Positions 1 to 11,400 of a DNA stretch of 64,000 bases are shown here, piece after piece (the first letter of the stretch is position 1; each line of letters starts with the position of its first letter). Source of the DNA: Pleodorina starrii (taxonomy: Eukaryota; Chlorophyta; Chlorophyceae; Chlamydomonadales; Volvocaceae); NCBI GenBank assembly GCA_030267565.1, contig BRXU01000004.1:3292501-3356500 (forward strand), in the 5' to 3' direction. The notes beneath the pieces are model-generated. The model searched no databases and was not told the origin of the DNA. It was given only the letters and a program-made list of their open reading frames with translations. The translations under genes were made by a program, and so were the position numbers.

Positions 1-1168
1 CTCGGCGAAGGTACACCACGTACGCCCGCCTACTTGATCCTGCAGCAGCGACACTGACCAAGCCGCACCGGACACGACAACAAGGGGAATAGGGACCGAC
101 GTATTCCCTACCTCCTTGAGCTACCGGTTAGAGGATGAAGATGATCGCCGTGCGACACTATCAAGAGAAGTACTCGTGCTGTCAACCTCCAGGGGACTGC
201 ACGGGGCCTGTTGCCTAGCTCAGAACTTTACAAGTGTTCAGAGCCGAAAAGCAACCAGACAGGCTCGCTTTCAGCCTTAAATACGCACAACAGTTCATCA
301 CGGAACCCTCGGATAAGCGTAAGGCCCCGGATTACGGAACGCCGGACACGGGCCCCGGTGTTCCTACCACCAACGCTCACACAGCGATGCGATACGTCTT
401 ACTAACAACACATAGATCACAACATTTACGCCATAACGCGCCCACTAGCGGCGCGTGCGACACACAACTCGCAAAGATCCGTAACCAAGTGACCGCGAAC
501 GGGCGATCACACCAGTCAGACTGGCGAGCAGTCATGCAAGTACGACTGCACCGAAATCAAGTTCTTCTAATAAGCAAACAGACAAAAACAGTTCTTGCCG
601 TTAATTAACCGTTTGACGGCAATTCGTCGATGACACCCAAACGCTCTGTCATCACCCCTGGTCACCATGCACTCATGCAAGCCTCTCCTGTTTTGTTCGG
701 CAAAAGCTTCAACGGCAGCAGGCGGCAGCTGACCATGTGCAACGTGGCTTGACGTAAGCGCGACTAGGTTACTGCTGGTAAGTGGTAACCCCCCAGCCTC
801 GTGCTCTACAGCAGAGCAAGCTGGAAAGCTGCTGGAAAGCCTGTTTTCGCACCTGCTTCGGGAGGGCCTTGGTTCGCTACCGACGGCGTTACCATCACGA
901 AAGACGGCTACCCAGTCGTGGCAAGCCCGCGATACCCCAAAGGGAACCACAGTCATACCCTCCGAGTGCAAGCACCTTAACACTTACACACAGCAAATTG
1001 TCTCGGGCGGTCAGCTAGCAATTCACGCTCAAGAAATTCGAGCGAAGGGCTACACGCGGCCTTCCGACATCCTCCCTCATTGCGCCCTGCCGCTGATACA
1101 CGGCAAAGGGTAGCCCTCACGGCTAACATCGCTGTGGGGTTATAGCTCAATGTTGACATGTGTCACAG
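1..1168. other. No gene recognised; left end of window
   Basis: I see no convincing coding exon on either strand. Open frames are short, overlap each other and match no family I know. The right end of the stretch probably holds the 3' untranslated region of the CBM20 gene, because a TGTAA signal on the minus strand lies at 1169-1173. Confidence 0.5.
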
Positions 1169-1173
1169 TTACA
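1169..1173 (-). terminator. Polyadenylation signal (TGTAA) of CBM20 gene
   Basis: TTACA on the plus strand reads TGTAA on the minus strand, the usual algal polyadenylation signal. It lies about 330 bases past the stop codon of the minus-strand CBM20 gene. The assignment is inferred from position. Confidence 0.5.
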
Positions 1174-1502
1174 ACCTCTCCTTGCGGCAATCAGAACTCA
1201 CCCCATCTGACTCTCAAGGATGACAACTCTCTTAAAATGGCTGCACTGATGGTACAGTACATGGTACAAACGAAGCGAAAAGAATACAGAAACGGCTGGA
1301 AGATTTCAGTCCCATAAAAAATAAAATGCGTGACTCCCGTCGGCAAGGTCGATGCTTCGGCACCCATGTCCGCCCCCTCCATGTCCGCGGGAGGGTAATA
1401 AACCGATACCGCAGCGTAGGGGAGCGTGGGCACATCGGAGTGAAGCGATACGTCGCACGGGGTTCCTGTACACGTGCGCTGTTGCGCACAACCGCGTCCC
1501 TT

Positions 1503-2582
1503 CTACTTGAACTTGACGCCGGTGATCTCCACCACCTTCTCTGGCTCGCCGAACGGCACCTGCGGCGTGACACGGGACAGACACACACACACGGAAGTCA
1601 CGCTCACAACTTAACTTGTTGTATCTGTCGGCGCAGGCAGCATTTCACCGCAGGGAGCACATAACCTTGTTGATATGGATACGCACCTCGAGGATGCGCT
1701 CCTTGCAGTCCTCCCATAGGTACTGACCGTCCGGCTTGCTGCAGCAGGGTAGGGCCAGCAGTTCGCGCATGTGAGGCAGATGGAACTGCGACGCGTTCGA
1801 TGACACATGGATGGGCACCGCGCCACAAGAGACACAAGCGCCGCAGCGCGGATTGAGGAGGCTATGCGACCTCCAGCACATCAACAGCTGCCGCCGTACG
1901 CACCCCCCAGGCTCACCGAAGGACGACCTTGAACGCGAAGGTGCCAGACCGGACCTTGGCTTCGTAAGTCCAGACATCGCCGTTGTTCCACTTCATATAC
2001 GGTGCAACCTCTGGCAGCCCGCTGCCAAGCTCTGGAACCTTGCCGACTACCTTCCAGCACTCGCCGAGTCCAATTTGCTGCTTGAGGACAAACTTGACCT
2101 ATTAAAGCAGTCCGTCGCGGGAGCGTCAGTGCTTGTCTGGAAACGGATGTGGTATTCTGCAAACGGACGGTGGGGAACAACTCGCACTTGCCTTTGTGCG
2201 AGAGGCCACCTCCTGCTCCTCCAGCTGAATCATAGCTTTTGCACGTGCCTCCAGGCGCTTCTGAAGCGCCTCGACATCCAGCTCAACGGCAGGGCCCTGC
2301 AGTGGCTGAGAGCGTTACAGAAGCATCCAAAACCTACGACCTGCGACAGCGATATTTACCGGGCTGCTTATGAACTCCTTAGGAGGTGCAGTGACGACCT
2401 GCGATGATACTGGAGGACGACACAAAGGAAAGGTGAGCAGCAATTACCTCCATCGGGACCTCGTCGGTCGTCGCGGCTGCAGCGTTCGTGCGCAAGGACT
2501 CACCGGCTGCATTGCAGCGAGCGTAAGCACGCCTCGAGGTATGGGCGCGCTGGTTAAGAGCGCGCTGGTATTGAGCAAGCAT
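1503..2582 (-). CDS. Small CBM20 starch-binding protein, probably plastidial
   Basis: Six exons joined on the minus strand: 2582-2448, 2398-2360, 2296-2192, 2098-1917, 1738-1687, 1559-1503, giving 189 residues. Residues 1-43 are rich in Arg, Ala, Ser and Thr with almost no acidic residues at the start, as in a chloroplast transit peptide. Residues 59-93 form a charged helix. Residues 94-189 are a CBM20 starch-binding domain: VKFVL start, GLGECWKVVG, ELGSGLPEVAP, MKWNNGDVW, then QYLWEDCKERIL and VPFGEPEKVVEITGVKF at the C-terminus. These match the family's order of conserved Trp and Gly positions. No catalytic domain is attached, so the role is probably starch binding or scaffolding in the plastid. 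All splice phases agree. Intron 3 begins GCAAGT rather than GT. The gene is divergent from the next one, 342 bases apart. The domain is secure; the plastid location is inferred. Confidence 0.85.
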
Positions 2583-2924
2583 TTTTGTATGTAGGTGTTG
2601 CTAGGGCTTAAGCAAACCGCAGTCTGCACCGCGGCCCGCGGCAAAGCGTCCCACAGTCCTGCAACTTTACAAATGTAAACTGTATGTGGGAGCCGGCGAT
2701 GTGAAAGTCGCTTTGCTTCGACCGTTTGTACTGCTCCAACGACCTCGCCGTACAATGCTTCCATGCCGCTCGCTCACCCAGGTCAGTTTTGTTTATTATC
2801 CGGATCACGTTTACCACAATTCTTGGTTAAGCCCCTAGTTTTCTCCATCTGGACAGCATCGCAGCCCTTTAAAGGGAACACCACATTGCAACTTTGAGAC
2901 GCCCACGGTAATCCTCTGAGCACT
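2583..2924. promoter_or_regulatory. Shared divergent promoter region
   Basis: These 342 bases separate the start codons of two genes transcribed away from each other, so they should contain both promoters and 5' untranslated regions. I see no motif that I can name. Confidence 0.4.
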
Positions 2925-4113
2925 ATGGGCAAATCAAGTAAGTTCCGCTTCTGGCCGCCATCTTGAGTGTGGCCGCCAAGTTTTAGCGAGTTCATGGATG
3001 CGTCATGCAGAGGGAAAAGGAAAGCGTAAGAAGTCGGAATTCGACGACTTTTTCGAGAAGAAGGATGACGGATGGGTTTCGGGTGTATCGGCAATGGCCT
3101 TGGATGGCGAGCCCGCCTCAGCGCCAACGTCGACGGCAGCAGGGGAAATCGCAGGTGGGAAAGCCGGCGCTATGGGACAAGACTCATTGGAGCGTCTGGG
3201 TGCCAAGCAGCCAAGGTGTTTCCCACCAGTTGCACCACGTACACTGCCGTACATGTCCCCCTCAATGCAGACCACCAACTGTGTGGCCGACAATTCCACC
3301 TTTGCGTTACTGGAAGGCCTTGTTGTGCTGAAATTTTGCCCCTGCCGGCAACGCCCTCGCCCTTATGCTTCTCTTCTGGCTGGTTGTAGATATGGAAGTC
3401 GGAGATGCCCCAAGTGCCAAAGGGGGGAAAGGGACCTCACTGGGCGTCCAAAAGATTTCAATGTAGGGCACGCAATGCTTATGAAACGCAGCCGGTTGAA
3501 ATGCGTCTTTTGTACTTGCTTACCTGGCCAGGGGCTGGCTCCGCCCTGCCGTGCCCTGCCCCGCCCAGTTCCGCGTGGACATTCCTGTCTAGGGACAGAT
3601 GTGCCTGGGAAATTCCGGCATGACGTTGGGGAACCTTAGCCGGGGCTGTCCACTTTTGAATCTTCATTCGACGTGTGGCCTCACGCGCCGGCATCCATTT
3701 GTGCAATGCGTATGCAGGAAAGCGGTTAGGGGTCAACGGACAAAGGCTCAGAAGTTTCGGAAGGGTAAGCAAGCCGAAAAGGTGAGCAAAAGCCATGCTT
3801 ACGTGGCCCGAACGGAATCTTGATATGTTATATTACATTGCTGCACGTTGGGCGGGCGTCGTTTACAACCATCGTCGTCCTCCATGCGAAGCCCTCGTCG
3901 CGTGAAGCGGTGGCAGGTCGGGCCAATACGTGCGAGAAGAAGGGAAGTCTGGTCCGGGGCCGTTCCTTTTGGCACCACACACGTGCCCTAACGCAGCCGC
4001 TGCCCGTGTCATTTGCCTTGCAGGCAACCGCACGGGCTGAGAAGGCAGTGGTGCGCATCGGTGCAAAAACGGCGCATAAGCAGAAGAAGAACAGCCTGAA
4101 GACCATTTACTGA
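2925..4113 (+). CDS. Small lysine-rich, nuclear-type protein; possibly Alb1-like
   Basis: Five exons fit in phase: 2925-2937, 3011-3154, 3390-3462, 3718-3781, 4024-4113, giving 127 residues. The N-terminus is MGKSKGKGKRKKSEFDDFF, very basic and then acidic/aromatic. The middle has the conserved-looking SLGVQKI. The C-terminal half is a basic helix ending KQKKNSLKTIY. This layout resembles small plant and fungal nucleolar proteins with a basic start, an SLGV-type centre and a basic C-terminal helix, such as ribosome-biogenesis factor Alb1, but I cannot confirm homology. The first exon (four and a third codons) and last exon are firm. The end of exon 3 and start of exon 4 were chosen because they are the only phase-compatible sites I found. 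Nuclear or nucleolar location is inference from composition. Confidence 0.6.
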
Positions 4114-5429
4114 TTGGGGGCGGCGCTTCCGAGTACGGGAGTTGCGGAAGTCATCTGTACATAGCGACGGAGTGTATGGTCTACCTGAACACTGGGACTT
4201 TGGCTCGGGCGATGGGAAAGATCCACGAGGAAAATGAGACACATGAAAGACCGGAGGGCAAGAGACAAGGAATGCTTGGCGACATGTTACCTGGGCGTCT
4301 GCGGAAATTGACAAAGCTGATGTTTGCAATTATAGCCGAATGCTGTAGAATACGTGTCTGATGTTCAGTCTGGAGTACATTAGCCGTGCAGTAGCTGGGT
4401 CTTGGAGGTGGGCGTGCAAGCGCGTGGGCCTACGTAGGCGATGGCCGTCGATCGGTAACGGGGTTCCGTCGGTTTTCGGACCCGGACACGCGATCGACTT
4501 CGTCAGATATAAGCACGGACGTGGGCATGCAGGACGAGACGTGATGCCCGGGAAAGCCGAAACCCTCGTCTCATATGTACAGTATGGCCTTTATAAGCGG
4601 TGCGCCCGGTGGGCGCCATTTCTCCCGGGAATCCTCACCACCATTTCACGTTGCGGTATGCACCGGTCCACTGTAACAAGATCCAACGAGAGCTCCCAGT
4701 GTTGTGGATTGTGTTAACGCGGTGCTTTTCGGGTGGTGTTATGCCTCCCGAGTGATGTCTCCCACACGGATTATAGTGCCGGAAAGTTCCCTTTGTCCTA
4801 AATGTGTACGGTGCTGCAAGGTACACGTCGGAAGCATGGGGCCGCAGCCTTGGCACGTGTGGGCAGGCTTCCTATGGCGCGCCGTACCTCCAGTGCCGCA
4901 ACCCACTGTCTACTCTGCAAGTAACCCTTGCAAAAATATTATCTCAGCGGTGCCAATCGGTCCCTGGGTTCGGGTGAAGGGTCTGCAAAGCGCGGCACGG
5001 TTAAGCTGGGTGAGGGCAAAGGTGAAGGGGAAGCGTGCCGCGCCAGTGGGACGTCGTCCCAAAAATAGCATGTGGGTTTTGAAGTTTTGACATCTGGTAG
5101 AATTTACAGAAGCCGGACGGGTGTGAATGTGGGTCACACACACTTAGATTGTGTGTGTCAGGTCCTTCCGCGACCAGTACGGCACAAAGATGATTCCTGC
5201 CGAGAGCACTTGCATTTTGCATTTCCCTACTGCTCCTAAGCAATATCATATGCCACCAATATCGTGTCAAACCATGTCAGACGAGCGTTTAGGCATACTT
5301 ACCACAACTTTCTAAGTTGTTTCACTGTTACCTCCTGGGGCCGTTTCGGCCTTTGTGGCCGTCACGGTGCAATGATTGGAAGGAATAATTAAGGATTGCA
5401 TCGTTGTTGCAGCACACTAGTCCGCAAGA
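4114..5429. other. 3' region of basic-protein gene and upstream region of CPC1
   Basis: No coding exon is supported. A TGTAA signal at 4672-4676 may end the upstream transcript. A short CA-run/TG-run inverted repeat sits near 5136-5162. The rest is probably the CPC1 promoter and 5' untranslated region. Confidence 0.45.
4672..4676 (+). terminator. Possible polyadenylation signal (TGTAA)
   Basis: This is the first TGTAA I found after the stop codon at 4113, about 560 bases downstream. Its assignment to the basic-protein gene is by position only. Confidence 0.35.
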
Positions 5430-8400
5430 ATGAGCGACCTCCTCAGGACTTGGCTGGTGGAGGAGCTTGGCTTGCCGATTTCAGATAACCTCGAACGGGC
5501 AAGTAGCGTACATCTGTCTCTCTCTTATTGTCATCGGCCGTCGAACCGGGAGTCTGTGGGGCATGCGCAGGACTTCGCGTCTGGGTACTTGTTTGGGCAG
5601 CTCCTAAACAAGTACAACTTGCAGCCAGATGTGGAGCACTTTGACTCAAAGCGGATGCCGGATTCCATTATCAACAACTATACTCGGCTTCAGGTAAGGG
5701 TGGGGCATGTGGGGCGGGTGTCCGTCTGCGTGCCCTGCCGCGGGTATACTAACGTGTGTGCAATCCTGGCGCAGCCAACGTTCAAAAGGCTTGGCGTGCA
5801 TCTAGACACGCGGGTTGTGAACATGCTTATCCGGGAGGAGGCTGGCGTGGCACCGCGTCTGTTGTACTCCATCAAGCAGAATGTTGCCAGCCTCAACAAA
5901 TCCCTAACGGTAAGGACCGGCGGCCGCCAGTGAGCTAGGGAATGGGGACAGCTTGCCTGTCGCGTGCAGTTCGGCTTACCTTCCGCGGGGTGAGTGCAGA
6001 AGTTTCAACACACGGGTAGCCTCGGCCGAACCATGGGCGCGTCCGTCAGCCCGTCTCGCGCGCTGCTCGAAGCACAGAAGCACAACACCAGCAAGGAGAA
6101 GTACGACACGAGCGCGCACAGGTGAGGACCATGCGCGCCAGCTGTGGTGCACGCCTCACAATCCAGGGAGCCCTTTGCCGCTAAGGTCCGGCATGGCTGG
6201 TCAGAGCGTACACATCGGGTCCCACAGCGGCAAGCTAGGGTGCAGCATGACCCACAACGTGTTGGATGACGTGCTCCGGGCTAAAGCCAGCTACGACACT
6301 GCCACTCTGGAAGCGGGGCCCTGGCCGCGGAGCGGCTGCTGCTGGGCCCGTCCTGTTCGATCAGGGCGCTGCCCTCGATTGAGCGCAGCAAATGGGGCGC
6401 ATCTATTAGACATCCGCAGCCCCAGTACCCGCAGTGGATATGCTGCGACAGGGGTACACCCACCCCACTTTGAAAACGCTGCCGCCTCCGCCCGCCCCCA
6501 GGCAATTCGAGGACCTGATGCGGCTCCAGGCCGCCAACCCTAACCAGGTGATGGAGTCCATTCACCTCTCCAAGTTCGCGGACGAGGGGCTGCGCCAGCA
6601 GCGCGAGGCGTTAGCCACGCTGCTGCGAGAGCGCGCGCAGCAGGCGGCTCAGCGCGACACTTTCCGCGCGGGCCAGATGGAGAAGATGGGCAGTGCACGC
6701 AGCGACAAGGCGCAGAAGCTGTCCCGGGACGATGCGGTACATGCGGCGCTGCTGAAACGGAAGGTGCGGCTGGCTCGCAAACCGGCGCGGGTTGGCGCTT
6801 GGTGTAGGATGGCGCCAAAACAAGACGACCCTGCTAGGGGGAAAGGGAAGGCGTTGTGGCCTTGGTGGTAGCCTACCGCGAGGATGCGATGGTATAGGCC
6901 AGTAAGAAGGGCACAAGCGGGGCACGCGGGCAGTGGACCGCGCTCTTGGACTTACCCGGAGAGTCGGGGCCTGCCCGCGTGCGCCAATCAATCGGCAGGA
7001 GGAGATGGAGCGCGAGGAGCTCCGCGTGGAGCTGGCGCTGAGCGAGAAGGCGCGGAGGAAGAAGCTGGAGGAGCTGCACCACGCGGCGCTTGACGTGCAC
7101 GGCGGCATTGACGCGTTCGAAATTAACATGAAGCGCCTCGTGCGGGGCGACACCGGGGAAGGCGAGTGGGCGGGCGGCGAGGCGGGCGGGTGGGGTGCAA
7201 GGGAGGACGCTGCGGCGGCCATCGCGCCGCTCGGACCGCTGCCTACCCTGGGCTGGGCCTTAGTCTCGATTGCGTGCAGGTGACCGGTAGTTCGGCGGCC
7301 GCGGGCTCGCCGTGTCGGGAAGAGTGGAATCCATGGGACCCGTAACACGCAAAGTCGCACGCACAGGTTACGTCGGCTTGGACTCATGCAAGGTGTCGGG
7401 GTTGGGACGGGTTGCCTACCGGAGCGCGTGCTGTGCGTGGGCATTGCCGCAGGCGAGGAGGTGCTGGCGCCTCCCGCCGGCAAGACGCCCATGGAGCACA
7501 TGGAGCAGATGAAGAGCCGCGCCGCTGCGACGGCCAAGCTGCTGGAGGACACGGCGGCATACATGCGCGGCGTGAAGGAGGCCCGGGCGGAGGACATTGC
7601 CTCCAAGCGGGAGCGCGAGGTGCGCCGCGCCGCGCTTGCCGCACGCACCGCTGGAAGGGTGCCTGCCGGAACCAAAAATGCGGGGATTCGGGAGATCCCC
7701 AATCTGTGTACTGTATCCCAGGCTCCGGCACCCGCCTGCGCGGGCAAATGGCGGAATGCACGCCCCTCGCCGGTAGCTAGCAACACGCCTGTTGGGGCAT
7801 GCATTTCCACGAACCTTCTTGAAAGCTGTGGTTGCAAAGTGTCCGTGCCTCGGGCTGTTGCGGACGACACTATTGCACGGCAGCACTGGATGGTGCTTCG
7901 TGTAGCGAGCCGGGGCTCACCGCGCGTCATCTCGTGCCGCCCCCGTCGCAGGCCCGGCGGCGAAAGATGGTGGTGGAGCAGCAGGCGGCGGCGGCCACTG
8001 CGGAGCGGAAGGCGCAGCTGGACGCGCTGGTCAGTGCACTGCAGCGGCAGAGCGCGGAGGAGCAGCGGCTGGCGGCCCGGCTGTGGCAGGTGGGACGGGC
8101 GCTGGGCTGTGTGGCGTCAGGGGTCGATGGTGCTGCCGGGCGGCGGCGGCGGCGGCGCCTTGGGTCGCGGCCCAAACGCACAGGGGACCGGTGCTGTGGC
8201 GATGGGATGGCGCCATGGGCCACGGAAAGAGGTTTTGGGGACGCGGAGGCGGGAGACGGCGGCCCGGCTTTAAAACGGACCGCTGTCGCGGTGCCAGCGC
8301 CTCCCGTATTTTGTGGATAAGGACATGGTGTTTGCAGTGGTAGTTGTCGGTCCGGTGGATGGAAGCGCGCGGGGCCTGTCGCCTCGTGCGCGGCCCATGG

Positions 8401-11400
8401 TCGCTGGTGGCTGCTACGGCTGGAAGCGCGCGCAGCCGATGCACAGCGCCACTGCCCCCGGACTTTTGGCATGCAGGTGAGCCAAGAAAAGGAGGTCATG
8501 CGGGAGAACCGGCTGCTGCGGGAGCGCCAGTACGCGGAGCGGAGGGAGCGGGACTGGGAGGAGACGCTGCGGCGGGAGGCGGAGATGCACCGGTGAGCTC
8601 TTGTCCTCGTTGACTTTGCAGGCTGCAGCCTGTCTGGCGGATCAGCGAATGGCACTGAGCCAGCAATGATGCAAGCAGGAAGGCCGGCCAACAAAACGCG
8701 ATGCTTCATCGGCATGGACCCCCAACGGCCTTAAGCCGGCCAGGTGGCACTCGTGTCATTCATGCGATCATGCCACCCCCGGCCTTCGCCCGCCCAGGTC
8801 CATGCGTGAGGCTTACGAGGCGGAGGCGGCGCTGGAGATGGAGGCATGGCGCGCAGCGCAGGCGGCCCGCGCCGAGGCCAAGGCCGCCAAGCACGCGGCC
8901 TTCGCTCGGGAGGTGGCCTACCAGCTTGTTGGCCTGGCGGAGCGCGCCGCCGAGTACCGGCTGGCCACCGGCAACCTGGTGCCGCGCCGCGAGTGGCGCC
9001 AGTGGCTGGCGCTGTTCGCGGCGGGCGACCCGCAGCTGGGGCTGCCGCCGCCGCCGCCGGGCACGGACGCCGCGGTGCAGGAGGCAGCGGCAGCGGAGAC
9101 GGCCAAGCGGCTGGGGCGGGCGCTGGTTGGGGACTACCTGGTGTGCAGCGGCGACTGGTTGCGGGAGCAGGGGCCCATTGGTCACGATGAGCTGCTGGGG
9201 CAGGTGCGTAGCCGGGCGGGACCGGGGGGCGATGGCTGGGCCGGTCGCGGTGGTTGACGAACTGCTGTGGCTCTGGCAGCTCTCTCTCTCTCTCTCATTC
9301 TCTCTCTTGGGAGCAGCTTTTTGCTGATGAGACATGAGTACCGGCTTCCAGCGACAGCATCCCACAGCCAAGGCGCCGCCCGTGCCGCCGAAGCGGTTGA
9401 GTATGTCGTGGAGAAAGCGGTTGAGGGTGCCTTGGAAAGTTGCCTGTGCGCAGTGGGTTTACACGAACATTGGTTGGGTCTGTGGTCATGCCATCGTCTC
9501 TCGTTGCCATGCGTTATTCCATTTACCTCCAGAGCGATCGCACCGTGACACCTGGCCGATCCCCGGGCACCACGCGTCGGCTGTGCAGGTGGTGGGGGAG
9601 CTCGCCATCCTCGCACGCGGGCCCCCGCCGCAGCCCGAGCTGCCCGCCATCGAGAACCTGCCGCTGCGCCTGGCCGTGGTGGGGGCGCCCTTCTCCGGCA
9701 AGACCACCGTGGCGCAGGACCTGGCGAAGAAGTACCGCCTGCTGCTACTGAACCCGGAGGCGCTCGTGGCGGATGCCATGGCGGCGGCGCAAGCGCACGA
9801 GGCAGCGGTAGCGGCGGCAGAAGCCGCCGCCGCGGCGCCGCCACCGCGCACCCCGACGTCGGCCCAGGGCTCGCGGCCGCTGACGCCGGCTTCACCGGCA
9901 TCCGCGACCGCCGCTGCGGCCGCGGCCGCGGCCGGCGGCGACGGCGCGGACGCGGTGGACGCCGGCCCGCCGCAACCGTCCGTAAAGGCGCAGCTGGGCG
10001 CGCAGATCGCAGCGGCGCTGCAAGCGGGCGGCGACGTGCCGGACGAGGTTCTGGTGCGACTGGTGGTGCAGGGCATGAAGGATGCGGCCGAGTGGTCGCC
10101 GCCGGTGCAGCCGGACCCCAAGGTCAAGGGCAAGGGGGCCGGCGCGAAGGCCGGCGCCGCGCCCGCCAGCGGCAAGGCCGCCGCGGCTGCTGCCGCCGCC
10201 GCCGCGCAGGCCCAGGCCGCCGGCAACGAGCCGCGCGGCTTTGTGGTGGACGGTTTCCCGCGCACCGCTGCGCAGGCCGTGATGCTGGAGCGGCTGCTGA
10301 CGGGCCTGGACCTGGACTCGGAGCAGGCGCTGATTGACGCCGCCAGCATCGTCGCGCCACCGCCGGCGTCGGCGCTGCCGCAGGTGGGCCGGCCACTGGT
10401 TTCGGGGCTCGACGCGGTGGTGGTGTGCGGCCTGGCCGACCCGGAGCTAGCGCTCAAGCGCGCTCTGGGGCGACGGCTGGACCCCGACACCGGGCGCGTG
10501 TACCATCTGGAGTTCGACCCGCCGCCGGCCAACGACCCCGGCCTGTCTGCGCGGCTGCGGGAGGTGGCCGACGCGTCCAACGACGCGCAGCAGATCCAGC
10601 ACCGCCTGGCGTCGCAGAGCGAGCTGGCGGCGGCGCTGGATGAGTGGCTGCGGCGCTTCAGCCGGCTGCGCAGGCCCGTCGACGGCACCGGGCCGCTGGG
10701 CGAGGTGCTGGCGTCGGCAGGCGACATCGCGGAAGGCCTGCTGCGCGCCAAGGCCGCCGCTGCCAGCGGCCGCGCAGCGGCGGAGGCGGCGGGCAAGGCG
10801 CGCGCGTCGGCGGAGCAGGCGCACGAATACGCGGAGCTGGCGCAGGGCGCCGCTGAGTCGGCGGCGCGGGAGCTGCTGGCGGCGAAACGGGCGGAGATCC
10901 AGGCCACGGCGCTGCTCAATAGCGGCAAGAACCCCGACCCCGCGGCGACGGAGGTGCTCAAGGCGCAGGCGGCGGCCAAGTGCGCGGAGCAGCTCAAGGT
11001 GGCGCGCGTTGCCGTCGGCGATGCCAACTCGCACGCGGAGCGCGCGACGAGCTCGGCGGCCGCGGCGGCTGAGGCGGTGGAGCGTGCGCGCAAGTCGCTG
11101 GGTGACGCGGAGGTGTCGGCGCACGCCGAGAGCGAGGCGGCCGCGGCGGCGAGCGAGGCGGCAGCTGCGGCGCGGGGAGCGCAGGAGGCCGCCGCCAAGG
11201 CGATAGCGGCCAGGGAGGCCGCGGCCGTTGCGGCGGCAGAGGCGGAGCGCCTGGCCGCCGCCACGGAGCTGCCGGCCGACGCCAGCGTCTCGTTTCCGCG
11301 GCCGGCGACAGTTCTGGCGGCCGGCGACGGTGCCGCCGCCGCCGACGGCGCCACGGCCGGCGCCGAAGGCGCAGGCGCGCCGGCGGAGCCGGCGCAGCAG

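Noticed and set aside
9486..11354. 622-codon frame antisense to CPC1 exon 11
   Set aside because: It is the mirror of GC-rich coding sequence; the sense strand carries the adenylate kinase motifs.
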